Shown here: positions 31,611-44,545 of the stretch, piece by piece
How the letters are laid out: each line of letters begins with the position of its first letter
How positions within the stretch are numbered: the stretch's first letter is position 1
Source of the DNA: Ophiura sarsii
Taxonomy: Eukaryota > Echinodermata > Ophiuroidea > Amphilepidida > Ophiuridae
Assembly (NCBI GenBank): GCA_035610835.1
Contig: CM069449.1
Coordinates: 7,586,542-7,650,541 of the forward strand
Length of the DNA stretch: 64,000 nt
Reading direction: 5' to 3'
Program-made: the position numbers and the translations under genes
Notes under the pieces: generated by a model
What the model was told of the DNA's origin: nothing
The model's database searches: none
Seen by the model: only the letters and a program-made list of their open reading frames with translations

Positions 31611-34130
31611 CTGATATCAAAATATGTTGATGGACAGCAAAAAGCTAACGTGATCAGAACATCCACCTTTTAGTGCGCAAATTCATTCAACGTAATTTAA
31701 AACCGCTCTCATAAAATTGAGTAGATAGTTATGATGCCATGCCTCATGTCACCAGACCCAATGAAAATTAAGTATAGCTAATTTATTTTTCAATGGGATT
31801 CCATTGCTATGTTACACAGTATCAATATGTGTGTAATGAAACACAGCTAATTATTCATCCATGCTGGGGTGTACCACACAAACGTGTACCATACAAAATC
31901 AATGATACCCCATATACAACTTTGTTGCCGTTTGGTCTGGTCATAAGTTATCAAAATTACAGTGAAGAAATGGGCTCACTTAATGCGTATCTTAGATTTG
32001 TGTACCGGTTTTTAACAAACAAATAGGTTACAGTACCTATTCAGGTACTTTTTGCGGTAGGTGTAGGTGAGGGGGGGGGGGGGTATAGAGATATAATCAA
32101 TATTTACAATAAAAAACTACTCCCTCAAATTTACAAGGACGGTAACCGCTAAAAACATCAAGCAGCTGTGACCGTTTTCATAATTCAAAGACTAATCACT
32201 TGCAAAACAAAAAAAATCATACGTGATGTCATGCAAACTGTATAAGGCCAAAAAACAAAAAAGTTTGTCTCTGAAAACCGTGCGTGTAGTTTTTTGAAAT
32301 TCTTATTTTACCGCATAACTCAAACCCGGCCCCCTCAATGTTTTCTTTTAACTTTTGAAAATGATGGTGTGAGATAATTGTGACTGTATGGAATGGTTTA
32401 TTTCCAATATCAAAACAGTATTTAATCTTAAGAAAACAACTGAAGTACCATGTCAGCTTCATTTTCTTTTATTACAGGACCGTTTGAAGTATCCATAATT
32501 TTACGTTTAAAGAAGGTGTCCAGCAAAGACAGCATTTTGCATTATGTGTAGAAAAATAATTATCAGGCCCAAATCGCGTAATAGAGAAAAAACAACCCAT
32601 CACACTTATCATCAAACGAATAAAACTGCCATCTCAATAATCATAAAAATCATCGCGCATTTAAAAAAAATGGATAGAGATTGCAGCCCGGTAAATTGCA
32701 GGTCCTGCTGAACAAATTCTTTACGCCGTGAAACATTGCTGCTTCATGCTTCGTTAACATCACATATACGAGGGTCATTCAATAAGTTCTACCTCCTCAT
32801 TCATAACATCGCTAATATGAATGACATCGATCAGATTATAGCTCTGAATCATAACTACACATTTATAGTAAACGATAATGGATATCTGTTTCACTTTTGT
32901 TATGATGCGATCAAAGCCAGAAAGCAAATATGACTTTATGTTTAAATGATATGCTGGTAATTTGTAGTTTTCTATTTTAATTTCCACAATACATGTAATA
33001 GATATATCAACTGTGAATGAGGTTTTATATTTGAATGGTGTGAGGGAATTGTTCAGCTTGTTTGATTTTTACCTATTTTCAATATTGTTATGCTATATCA
33101 AAATTGATAAAAACACATAATTAGAGCTAGTAGGAAACATATTCTCCATTTTATTGCAGCAACGTTGTTTTTATCTTTTTACTTTTTTCTCTTCAAACAC
33201 CGTATAAATCATTCTGGGACACCCTGTCCAACGCGTCAAACTTGAATTGCACACCCAGCTGCACACATCAAGCAAAGCTGAGATATTTAAAATGCCGCCA
33301 ATATTTTCGACCATTGTAAATATGATTTGATAAATCATTTGTCGCTAATAAAGATAGCTGCTCAAGCCGATAACATGGATAAGCGACGTATCAAATGATT
33401 TACCACGCGTTTGTGTCTTGATCTTTAATCTAGGAATTTTGAAATTATCTAAAGTCATTAATATTCTGGTTCAGCTAACAAGGGTGGTATGTTTTAATGT
33501 ATTTATTTAACGCCGATATATAATGTTGGAATATTGCAATCGAGAAAGTAAGAATTTTAAAATAAAATAGAGTTCTTGCAAAGCCAATCAAATAATTGTA
33601 GTTTAGAGTGATCCTTGAACAAGGGGAACCTCTATCTCCAGAGTCGCAGGAATGGGTTTAATGCAATCTCCCTATTTTCATAATAATTACTCATAACATA
33701 AAAACATAATAATTAATATGTTTAAGGTGCTACTTCATCTAGACCATAGCGCATGAAAAGACAAACTCTAAGCTTACCATTTGTATTTAAGCTATAATTA
33801 TTTCTTAACTTTATTGTAAATTTAGTTTTTCAATGCTATACCAAGCCACTGGTAAGTGGTAATTAACTTACAAATGTTGTGAAGAGTTTCTTAGTTCCTA
33901 GATTATGTAGATTGCATAAACTTGCTATACTGGCATTCACTATTTGTCTTAACTCACCGTCATTATTTTATTTGAGCGTTATGTGTAATGATGTTTCAAT
34001 CATACTACTATGTACTATCCAAACCAATAACAGTTTTAGTATTAGGCCAAAAAAAAAACCTACTAGTTTGTCTCAGAAGACAAACGAAATGCGATGTTTT
34101 TAAATAGGTTTGCGCTAGAAATTGGCAGCA
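31611..34130. other. Intergenic, no gene seen
   Basis: AT-rich. It contains a poly-G run near 32072 and a mariner-like end word ACGAGGGTCATTCAATAAGT at about 32768 with no partner found. No coding sequence recognised. Confidence 0.45.
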
Positions 34131-34240
34131 CCCTAGTTGATACGACCTGATTCTGATGATTCACCAGCAGCGAAATTACAGCGCTTTGAGCCATTTGGAA
34201 AAGGCGCTATATAAATACTGATTATTATTATTATTATTAT
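34131..34240 (+). mobile_element. Retroposon 3' tail with (ATT)n
   Basis: GCGCTTTGAGCCATTTGGAA followed by AAGGCGCTATATAAATA and an (ATT)n run. This kind of GCGCTATATAAAT tail before a short repeat is common at the 3' end of SINEs and CR1/L2-type LINEs in marine animals (known pattern). The body upstream is not recognised. Confidence 0.55.
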
Positions 34241-35901
34241 ATGAGACGGGCTCTGTGAAGCAAGGAAATGAAGCTGATAAAAAGGTACTTCACTATGTTA
34301 AATTAATATTTGAAGAGTACAATAAATCTCTGCAGTCAGTTGTTTTTCTTGCGTTTTTAAGAAATAGCCTGCTGTATTAATATTGAAATACACATTCCAT
34401 TCAGTCACACAACTTGGCTCACACAATCATTTTCAAAAGCTAAGCGCGCGAACTTCTGAGGCAAACTTGTTTTAGTATAGCCCTAAACCTATGATTTTAA
34501 TCAAAAGTCATACCAAAACCCCATATCAGCATGGTAATTCTGCAATAGGCTGTGTGGAACCAAATTTCGACTTGTGTTTACACCAAAATGCATATGAAAC
34601 TTACCCTAACTGTACAGCGATGGTAGAAACTCGTCCGTCCGTCTACACGTCACAGGGAAGAATGGTAAGTATCCAACAGTGGAAGAGTACATACGACGTG
34701 GGCACCTTAAGAACCTACGGACTCGTCCATTTATAATCGGTTGTTTAGTATTTCTGAACAAAAATCGTTTGGCATTATAGATAATATTGATATGCTGAAC
34801 TAATAAGAATAGAGTGCATTTTTTGCCTTGCATCGTAGTGGTATTAAGAGGATAATTAATAAGGTTGTTATCTATCTATCAAATCTTCTATTTTAACGTT
34901 AGACATTTTTAGGAGATTTCGGCACCTCTTGCAATAACATTGCATGAGACTTAATGTACCATTCACTTGATTCACCCCTATCAGTGAATGAAACAGTCCT
35001 ATTTCAGATGATGCATTGTTTGAACTTATTAGTATGACTTGCAAGGAAATTGAAAAAAATATACGAGTGTATCAAGTATCAATTTTTGGCGCGTAAAAGA
35101 TATGGCAAAATCATTACACATCTGGACGACGAAATAATTATCACAATTTTCATCATGAAATGATATCAACAATGGCTATTAAAGCATTAAGAATTCAAAT
35201 TTGATGACTTACATCAGACCAATCAACATGATCAAATATATTGATGACCTTTATTATCAGGAAACTCTATAGGTATGTGGAAAATAGTACCGAAATGATT
35301 GTTTTAAAGGGGCACTAAGAGATCCTTCATGGAGGGAGCCCTCAATTTTTTCAGAAATTGAGTTTTCCACGAAATGCTTTATACGTACTAACTACCACCT
35401 ACAATTATAGAGCTTAATGTGTAGTAGCTCATGTGAAATTTGCGGATTTGATAGCGTTTTGAGTTTCGATGAGATCACATCGAAACTACCCAAATTCATC
35501 TAAAAGGCCACAAATAGCTTCTTACTTATTTGTTTCATGTTCATTATGACCTCCCTGAATCAATTGTTAGTGATTTTTGACCACAATACAAAAGCACGAA
35601 TATACCTTCGGAAATGCTGAGAAAAAGTTGTTTTATTTTTCATTTTTTACTGATTTTATTTAAAAAAATCTTACATGAGAAGGTATCTATGTACATCATC
35701 TATCTTAAGATAACAATTTCTAATTTAATTTTTTGAGAAATCTCTCTGTGACCCTTTAAAGAAATACTTTAGTGATGGGAAAAGGTTATATTAGTAGTAT
35801 CATCCTTGTGAAAATTATGTTTAAATGCAGCCACGTTCAACAAAAATATTTCCTAAAGGATGTTACAACATGGAGACATATACTAATTCATTAACGTCGG
35901 T
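34241..35901. other. Intergenic, no gene seen
   Basis: Non-coding by appearance; only short unsupported open stretches. Confidence 0.4.
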
Positions 35902-36550
35902 CAGTCCGGGCCGATTTCCTGTTCAGGAAGCATTCCTGTTTTGAAAGTATTACCCATAATACAACGCGATAGTTTTGGTTAGTCCTCTTAAGGAACCCGC
36001 TTTTCATAACATAAGAGTAGCATGCAACTTAGACCTATACCTATTTTAAAATGGGTGAAACATTTTATAATGATAAATTTTATTATCATTCTCAACGTTC
36101 GATGACTCATTTTAAATTCATTATATTGATTTGAGGGTCTGTGAAGGGGACTACAAACTATAAATGAATATCCATTCTTTATTTTAATTTGCGACTTGTT
36201 CGAACATGGTAATACATTGTCGTATGAAAACAAAAGTTAACGTGTATTTTTTTAGATAAACGAATTTGAATATTTAATGAGGCAATTAGCCCATTTTTTT
36301 AATTACAATAAATTAGGAAAATCACCAAAATAACAGCTATTAATTATGACGTAACAGTCTATGTTATATCTTGACTCATTTACTGATCGACATTGATTCA
36401 TATATCCATCATCTTTGGTGAAAATAAATAAATTAGTCTCTTTGGTATTACCGCTCACAAATACTTTGCCATATATATACATTTGCAAGGGATTATGGGT
36501 AATACTTCCAGTTCGGGAATGCTTCCTGAACGGGAAATCGGCCCGGACTG
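35902..36550. mobile_element. Inverted-ended element, 649 bp
   Basis: CAGTCCGGGCCGATTTCCTG at 35902 with arms of about 60 bp through ATTACCCATAAT; the complement runs from ATTATGGGTAATACTTCCAG to CGGCCCGGACTG at 36550. The interior is AT-rich without a recognisable gene. Flanking duplication not clear. Confidence 0.82.
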
Positions 36551-38876
36551 TTGATGGGGAAATATAAATAGTTTGCTTGAAGATAAAATACTCTTACAAA
36601 AGATGTGGTAAAGAAAAATAATTCCGGGATTTTGTATCAGAGGGTTTATTGTCGGATGATTCGTATGATACAAAATGATAGTGTTATTTGTTACTGTTAT
36701 TATGTAAAGAGAAACAGTCACGTACGTTATTTGCCTATGCTATTGCCCATACGAGTGCTCGTGTTGCTCGAACCAGTATTATACTATGCTCCAAAAATGA
36801 CATGCTTAGTTCTTACTACTCAATAGGTAAAACTGTGCTTGGTCATATGTGACGTCCAATTGACCAATTAATGCACAGACATATATTGGTGATTGATAGG
36901 CACGAGAAAGCCTTTGTATATTAGCACTTCTTACATTACGGCGAATATCGCAATAAATTACCATCTGCAATACCGGTTATAATAACATAAATTCAACAGC
37001 AATATTTTATACGATTACACAAATACGTAACGTATGGTACTTAAAAAACCCGCTTTAAACCCTCAACTCATGCATTGGTTGAAATACTTAGCCTACTTTC
37101 CCATTTCGAGTAATGGACTGATTGCCAATGGTCGGATTAAAATCCAACTACATAATGGTTTCCAATCAACACCATGCCATACACTTGCACGGGTATGCTA
37201 CCCAATCAAGTTAAGCGTAAATCAAGATATTGCAAGTAAAAAAAATCAAAATATTATACATGTCTTTCAAAGCCTCTTAAATCTATGAATGATGTGTTCA
37301 TCAATATGATTATTTTTCCGGATGTTGACAAGTCTGCAAAAAAGCTAGATGAGATACATCAAAATTCGAGATCTATCTATAAACAGTGTAACCAAAGGCA
37401 GAATAATAAACATGGCGCTGATTTGTGTATAATCCCGGCTGCGGCGTCTAACGTTACATGATTGTGATGCCAGAACAAATCTATTGCAAAATAATCCGTA
37501 AGTGGGATGGCTGCCACGTGTCAAAACGTTAGTTAGACCAATAGCAATGGATATGAAAGTATCAACGAGCAGCTATTGAAAATAACATCATTTTATATTA
37601 TTTCCTCAATAGCAAACTAAGGTGTAGCCATAATGAAACGGCTGGGACGTAGCTCTGTGATGGGTGATTGTTTATTTTAATGTTTTAAAAAGTTGGTTGA
37701 CAAAACGGATTGTCTTGCTCTTTTATAATAATATACTCTCCCGTCCAAATTGATGCATTATACACGTGTCAACCTCATACTCAAGACCAAGTGCACTTCA
37801 CCTAAAGATAATTATATATTGCCCTATTGCAGCAATGGCAGGTAGGATAATTAGCCGGCGATGGACATCATTTGGCCAAATCATCATTTCTGGGGTTTTG
37901 TTCAAACATTTTTGTGGCTATTCATTGTGAAATAGGTTCTTAGCTTACGACGAGTATTCATACTAATAGGTTAAGTGTTTAACAGGTTTGCAGTCGGACA
38001 AATTTAAAACTGTCAAGCTTTCGTCAACATTAGCACTGTGGTACCTTCTTTCATATCAATCTACTACTTAAAAGCTCTTTTCAGAGCAACCAATTCTCAG
38101 CTCCCCGAATGACATAACTCAAAATGGTTACTCAAACATGAAATTCAATCAATTAAAACAAATGACAAGCAAAAAAGAAAAGAAAAAGAAAAAGATTTTC
38201 AATTTAAAATAAATGAAAGCCCTGTTATTCAAGTTGTAGGTGCCATTATGACCTATGCTATTATAATAATAAAGAGGACATTTAGATAGAACTACAATCC
38301 CCGAAGGAGTTGCAATTCAACGCGTCAAAGTGGAGTACAAGGCCCTCTCCCTGGTCCCCCTTGGGACACACCACTGGTCTTGCCTTGAGATGACACATGT
38401 ATTTGCGCACAATACTCCACAATTAAAATTATTCTGGATTGAAACTCAACTCTAGTAATAGTGTTGCTCGTACCCAATCGGCGGGAATCATGAGCACTGA
38501 GTATTAAAGAGTAGGGTATACAGAATTTCTCACATACTTGGGAGTAATTCTGTTATACCCTTCACAGGGTATTCATAGTGCGTGATTTTTAAGAACGACG
38601 CATACTAACCGATGTTGGTGTGAAGGGTGTAATATAATTATGCCCATACTTGGCACAGATAGAATGAACGACTTTTACCCGAAACGTCAGGTTTTTTCAA
38701 CAAAATAATGTCTCATTTCTACTTTTTTCTGTGAAATGTGGATCCCATATTAATTTTCTCCTTATAATAGGGATTTTGTATACATATTGGTCTTCATTCT
38801 ACCATTTTATTGTAAGGGACGAATGTATTTACAGATCTCCGAAGGCATTACCGCGTTGAACAATGATGACACCATC
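36551..38876. other. Intergenic, no gene seen
   Basis: No coding sequence recognised. A weak hairpin AGGGTATACAGAATTT / AATTCTGTTATACCCT lies near 38515-38565. Confidence 0.4.
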
Positions 38877-38890
38877 AGGATTTCATTTCA
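38877..38890 (+). repeat. Target-site duplication, left copy (LINE)
   Basis: AGGATTTCATTTCA, identical to 44187-44200. Confidence 0.9.
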
Positions 38891-39031
38891 GTTTTAGACT
38901 TCCGGTATGCCGTAGAAGCAAGAACCAGCGACGACAGCGCTGAAGAAAAATTACGTTTTGTGCCTGAAATATAATTTATTTTAAACTATCATTTGCTGTA
39001 TCCACTAAGATGAACTGTAAGTTGACGTAGT

Positions 39032-39922
39032 ATGCCAAGAAATAAACACAGGAAAGTCGGAAAGAAATTTAAACGACAAGGAAGTGACGAGCCTGACGAC
39101 GAGCCTGCCGAATTTGGTAATCCAGCCGAATTCGGAAACCTCGACACGGAGATGGCTACTGCACAGCAGGTTGCGGACATATTCAAAAGACTTGACAAAT
39201 TAGACATATTGGATACAATTAATAAACGTCTAATCGACATGGAAAAAGAACTTACGTCTGTAAAAGTAAAGGTTGGAGATCTAGAAAAAGCAAATAACTT
39301 TTCTAGTGCTCAAATAGAGACCCTGGAACAAAAGAAAGCCGATAAAACTGCACTTGAAAAACTTGAAGCTCAGGTAGAGGATCTCGCAAATAGATCTAGG
39401 AGAAACAATCTTGTTTTTCTAAATGTGCCGGAGAATAAGGAGGCTGAACATAATGGAAAATGTTCTGAGCTCATTAAAGCCATAGTCACTGAAAACCTGA
39501 AAATCAATGCTGACGGTTTTATTTTAGACCGTGTGCACCGAACTCCAACACAAATGCCGAATGTCCCCAGGGAGAAGCCCAGGCCTATCCACGTAGCCTT
39601 TCACTATTACAGTGACCGGCAATCTGTTCTCCGGGCTGCAAAGAACCTAAAGACTAATCCATATCCAGCGGCAGATGCAAAGTTCAAGTTAGTTATCATA
39701 GAGGATGTAACACCTAAACTTCAAGCTGAAAGGGCTAAACTCTGGAAGCATCGAAAGACACTCCTGCGAGAAAATCCAGGAAGAAGAGTGTACATTAACT
39801 ATCCTGTGTATGAAGATCATCGAGCCGGGTGGAGCAGTGTGGCGTATGGGAGAGAAAGACTTGTAAACAAGTGGAGAAGTGTGGCGTATGGAAGAGAAAG
39901 ACTTGTAAACAATAAACTTTAA
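39032..39922 (+). CDS. LINE ORF1 protein (L1 ORF1p-like, 296 aa)
   Basis: Intact frame. A basic N-terminus (PRNKHRKVGKKFKRQ) is followed by an acidic patch with a small duplication (PAEFGN twice). A Lys/Glu-rich coiled coil covers about 45-125. Then come RRNNLVFLNVPE, DRVHRT and RPIHVAFHYYSDR, a layout like the RNA-binding RRM and C-terminal domains of L1 ORF1p. It would bind element RNA as a trimer (family knowledge). The last 30 residues hold a 14-aa tandem duplication (SVAYGRERLVN twice), encoded by a 42-bp repeat. The start is the first ATG of the frame and gives the family-typical basic head. Confidence 0.88.
   Translation: MPRNKHRKVGKKFKRQGSDEPDDEPAEFGNPAEFGNLDTEMATAQQVADIFKRLDKLDILDTINKRLIDMEKELTSVKVKVGDLEKANNFSSAQIETLEQKKADKTALEKLEAQVEDLANRSRRNNLVFLNVPENKEAEHNGKCSELIKAIVTENLKINADGFILDRVHRTPTQMPNVPREKPRPIHVAFHYYSDRQSVLRAAKNLKTNPYPAADAKFKLVIIEDVTPKLQAERAKLWKHRKTLLRENPGRRVYINYPVYEDHRAGWSSVAYGRERLVNKWRSVAYGRERLVNNKL
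39829..39915 (+). repeat. 42-bp tandem duplication at the ORF1 3' end
   Basis: Two near-identical copies of GTGGAGCAGTGTGGCGTATG with GGAGAGAAAGACTTGTAAAC. The frame is kept, so ORF1 gains 14 residues. Confidence 0.88.
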
Positions 39923-40181
39923 CTTTTATTATGTTATTGCTTCAGATTCAGCGCTGTCGAAAGCTGTTGAAGAATACGGTTTGAAAAGCAAACAAATCGT
40001 ATCGCAGGTAATTTTTTGCCATCTTCAAGCCTGCACCCTTTTTTTTATTTATTGTTCTATAGGTTATTGTTGTGTTTATTTTTGACAATGTTGTTTAAAT
40101 GTGTGTGTTTGCCAGTAAATTCTAGTGCAAAATATGTTTCAAGAAAATACTTTGGTCATGAAAAATTAGACCTTCCCCCAG

Positions 40182-43100
40182 ATGGATGATGTAAAGATAT
40201 GCTCGTTGAATGTGAAAGGTTTACGAGATGGCAAAAAACGTTCTGCTGTTTTTACATGGTTGAAGAAAAAAAACTTCACCGTCTATACTTTTTACAAGAA
40301 ACGCATAGTACACAATCTGACTGTCGGAATTGGAATAGCGATTGGGGATCCACCTGTGTATGGAGCCATGTAACTTCACAAAGCAGAGGCTCTGCAATCT
40401 TGTTTAACAAGAACTGTGACTTAAAACTATTAAAATGTGTGTGCGACACAGAGGGACGTTATGTGATCATTGATTTTAAAATATCTGATGTTATTTATAC
40501 AATTGCTAATATTTATGGACCAAATAAGGACTGTCCTGATTTTTATAAGAAGGTTGACGATGAGCTTGATAATTTTCATTGTGTTAATATTATTTATGGT
40601 GGAGACTTAAATTGTGTGTTAAACTTATCTTTGGATAAAAAGGGTGGCCGTAGTCATACCAATTTCAAATCACAAAAGGAGATTTTTAATTTAATGGCAA
40701 AAAGAGATCTTGTTGACATTTGGCGGTATAATAATCCAGGTAAATTTCAGTATACATGGAAGTCGAATGACAAACCACCAATCATGTGTAGGTTGGATTA
40801 TTTACTCATAAAGTAATGGTTTAAAGGGAAATATTACTAATGTTGATATTAAACACGGTTTAAAATCAGATCATTCACTGGTAACATTAATGATGTGCAG
40901 TAAACAGGATAAGCATGGTAAAGGTATGTGGAAATTTAATGTTTCACTTCTGGACGATATGGATTTTACTAACTTGATTCATAAAACAATTGAAAATGTT
41001 AAAATTGATAATGCTAATGCACGTCCTGACATTTTATGGGAAACAATAAAATGTGTTATAAGAGCTAAGGTGATACAATCAATTATGCCAGCCGGAAACG
41101 TAAACAGGCTAAAAGAGTTGAAGAGTGTCTTGAACAAGACATAAATAATCTGGAGATTAAATATGCTGAAAATCCTAGTGAGCTGATTTTAAGAGAAATT
41201 GAAATCAAGAAACACAAATTGGATTCAATTTATGATGAAAAAGTTAAAGGTGCAATAATCAGATCCAAGGCAGATTGTACTGAATTTGGTGAAAAGAGTT
41301 CAAAATATTTTTTCAATCTTGAAAGGTACCGTGTTAATAATAAGTCAATTACCAAGTTGGTTGATGATGAAGGTAATGAGGTTACAGGTACAGAAAATAT
41401 TCTGAATGAAGAGGTCAAATTCTACTCTACTTTGTATACTTCTCAATGTAATACTGATCTAAATGCTCAGGAAGGTTTAACACAGCTTGGTCTATCACTG
41501 GAAGATATTCCTAAAGTTACTGAGAACAATAAAGACGAATGTGAAGGTATCTTAAATATGCAAGAATGTACTGATGTTGTCAAAGAGATGAAACAAGGTA
41601 AAAGTCCTGGGTCTGATGGATATCCAATTGAGTTCTATACATTTTTTTGGGATGTCATTGGGCAAGTTGTTGTTGATTGTTTTAATTACTGTTTTGAGAA
41701 GGGTTGCATGACGGATGAGCAATTTAGAGGAGTAATTACTCTTATTCCAAAAGAAGGGAAGGATAATAAATTCTTGAAAAATTGGAGACCCATCAGCCTG
41801 CTTAATGTAGATTATAAAGTTGTATCTAAAGCTATTGCAAATCGTTTCAAAAAAGTTCTCAATTCAGTTATTTCACCCGATCAAACTGTTTTTTTGTCAA
41901 ATCGATATATTGGTGAAAATGTGAGGTTAATACTTGACATTATTGAGTATGTAGATAATGAAAGTCTTCCTGGGTTGCTTCTGTTCTTGGATTTTGAAAA
42001 AGCGTATGACAAACTTGAGTGGAAATTTGTTCAAAACTGTTTGGGTATGTTTGGTTTTGGAGGTGATGCAAAAAATGGGTCACTCTTTTTTACACCAACA
42101 TCAGAAGTTGTGTTACAAACATGGGCGTTGTCTCAAACTATTTTGATTTATCACGTGGTCTTCGTCAAGGATGCCCCTTAAGTTGTTACATTTTCATAAT
42201 TTGCGCGGAGGTCTTGGCCATTGCAATCCGTAAAAATAAGTGTATTAAAGGTATTAATATTAAGGGGAATGAGTCTGTTAAGTTAACACAATATGCAGAT
42301 GATACCACTCTTATCTTGGATGGCTCAAAGGATTCCCTCGTGGAATCCCTTAAGGTTCTTAAATCCTTCAGCAAAATATCTGGTTTAGGTGTAAATTATT
42401 CTAAATCATCTGTTCTAAAGATAGGTTCTTTAAAGAATGATGAGACCATATTACATCCAGATGCTAATCTAATCTGGTCTAAGGGCCCTGTCAAATTCTT
42501 GGGAGTGAATATTTCTCTGAACAAACAACTACTTTTTGAGTTAAATTATGAGGTCCAGTTTCAGAAATTGAGCAAAATCTTAAACATTTGGTTACAAAGG
42601 GGTCTTACCCCTATTGGAAGAGTGTTAGTTATTAAATCTTTAGCTATTTCTCAGCTCACATATTTATTATCTGTTCTACCAAATCCTCCTGATTCATTTT
42701 TGAAAAAAATTGAAAAGGTGTTTTTCAAATTTATTTGGAATGGTAAACAAGACAAAATAAACAGGGATACCATGTACAATAAAGTTGATGAAGGTGGTTT
42801 GAATATGACTAACATCTATGATTATAAAGATGCTATTAAAATATCATGGGTTAAAAGGTTTGTTGACCCTAATAATGAGGGCAAGTGGAAGATTTGGTTT
42901 GATAATGAAATTAAGAAAATTGGTGGTGATTGGATTTGGCAATGTGAGCCAGCTAACGTGTGTGATCTAAATGTAAATAAAATTAGCAACAATTTTTTGA
43001 AAGATATTTTGAAAGGATGGTTGAAGTTACGTAAAAAGTACGAGATTGTTGATAAAATTATATGGTATAATTCCAAAATTAAGATTGGTAAAAAAACTGT

Positions 43101-43953
43101 CTTTTATAGAAGTTGGAGTAACAGTAATATTAATTTTTTATCAGACTTAATTGAATCCGACCATTTGATGAGTTTCATGGAATTCAAGAAGAAGTATCAT
43201 GCTGTGAAAACTAATTTTGTTGAATATTTTGGAATTGTTCAAAGTATCAAAAAGAATTTAAAGGAGTCATGTTCTAAGTTGTTTACTTTGACTGGTAATT
43301 ATGAGAGGAATGAACAGCTGCTAACGGATATTTTATTAACAAAAAGAGTCTGTAAATTTGCCTATGAAAAGATAAGGTACCATGTAATACCAAATGCGAA
43401 GCAGTATTGGGAAGGCAAGGCTCAATTTGATATTGATTTGTCACAGCCAATTACTGACTGGAAGGAAGTGTACTCATTAGCTTTTAAATGCTGTATGGAC
43501 TCATATACAAGATATTTCCAGTTTCGTTATATTCATAATATTCTACCAACAAACTATTTTTTGTTTAGAATTGGTTTAATAGATACTGATATATGTAGTT
43601 TCTGCAAAGTGAATAGAGAGACAGTAAAACATCTCATGTGGGAGTGTAATGTTACAAAAGATTTTTGGAACAATCTTAGTGCATGGATGAATACTGGGCT
43701 AAATATCTTTTTCAATGTGAATTATCAGAATATATGTCTTGGCTTATTTAATGAAGATTTCGACTTGTTCAAAAATATAATTATTCTTTTGGCAAAACGT
43801 TATATTTATAGATGCAGAGTTGAAGAAAAGAAACTTAGTATCTATGTCTTTAAAGAATTGGTGAATATGACTGAAAAATCAGAGAAAGTCATTGCAGAAA
43901 GAAATAATAGAATGGCATCCCATAACAAAAGATGGGGGATATTGTTTTCATAA
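40182..43953 (+). pseudogene. LINE ORF2 (endonuclease-reverse transcriptase), four frameshifts
   Basis: Starts MDDVKICSLNVKGLRDG, the usual opening of an APE endonuclease. LQETHS, SRGSAILF, NIYGPN, GGDLNCV, RLDYLL and SDHSLV mark its active-site blocks (to about 40890). RT follows: GKSPGSDGYPIEFY, NWRPISLLNVDYK, FLDFEKAYD, LRQGCPLS, and YADD at 42292-42303. A Cx2Cx8Hx4C knuckle is at 43594-43647. The reading frame shifts near 40290, 40813, 41095 and 42085; no nonsense codon interrupts the aligned blocks. Several shifts sit at T or A runs. The copy as read cannot make one ORF2 protein, by real decay or by assembly indels. I give the parts only as seen. Confidence 0.92.
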
Positions 43954-44186
43954 TATTGTTTTCATAATATTATTTTCATAATGTTTTCTTTATAAAAAAA
44001 AATAGCATTAGGCCCTTAAGTGCCTATATAATAGTAAAACTTTGTCTGGCACTTGTGGCGTCTGAATGTTGATGCCTTGTCTGTATTTGATGTATTTTGT
44101 GTAGTGTTATTTTTGTATTTTGTTAATCTATTGTTGTATGTCATAAAATAAAAAAGTCCCTATAAACGGGCTGGAAAGAGAAAAAA
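43954..44186 (+). other. LINE 3' untranslated region
   Basis: ATAATATT repeats just after the stop, then a unique tail. An AATAAA-like ATAAAATAAAAAAG lies at about 44143, and the end GAAAGAGAAAAAA directly precedes the target duplication. Confidence 0.75.
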
Positions 44187-44200
44187 AGGATTTCATTTCA
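44187..44200 (+). repeat. Target-site duplication, right copy (LINE)
   Basis: AGGATTTCATTTCA, identical to 38877-38890. Confidence 0.9.
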
Positions 44201-44290
44201 ATTCTTTCCATGTACACATTTTAGAATGTTCAGACACAATATAAATAACAACCAAACAAGTTCGTTTTATTTACATGTGAACCTCAGCCG

Positions 44291-44545
44291 CATGTTGACA
44301 CTTCCACGCGGCTATTTTTTTACCATATTATACAAGACAGAATTTTCAGAAACCTTTCACAACTTTCAAAGTCTATCTCAAGAATTACTGGACCAATGCT
44401 AGTTTGTACTTATCTTAATGTATTTCTCATGGTGATTCTAATTATGATGATGACAATTTCGAAAATGTTGACCTTTGTGAAAATATTGTAGATTTTTTTG
44501 GAACTGTCGTCTGCAGACGCCGACCGCGCGGAAAGCGTTACATTT
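44291..44545. mobile_element. Small inverted-ended element
   Basis: GTTGACACTTCCACGCGGCT at 44293 against GCGCGGAAAGCGTTAC ending about 44542, an imperfect pair. A word very like the left end (ACTTTCCACGCGGCTATT) occurs alone near 3211. Weakly supported. Confidence 0.45.

Larger units (their letters stand above)
38891..44186 (+). mobile_element. Full-length L1/Tx1-like LINE with 14-bp target duplication
   Basis: A two-ORF non-LTR retrotransposon: 5' UTR 38891-39031, ORF1 39032-39922, spacer, ORF2 40182-43953, and a 3' UTR with AATAAA-type signal near 44145 and an A-rich end. The exact 14-bp duplication on both sides shows target-primed insertion of a complete copy. The ORF2 layout (APE-type endonuclease, RT, C-terminal Cys-His knuckle) and the coiled-coil ORF1 put it in the L1/Tx1 group. 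It sits alone between the CAP gene and the GPCR. The perfect duplication suggests it is not very old, though ORF2 is frameshifted. Confidence 0.93.

Noticed and set aside
32768..33230. Possible mariner element between ACGAGGGTCATTCAATAAGT and GGGACACCCTGT
   Set aside because: The two ends are not complementary to each other and there is no transposase or TA-matched structure.
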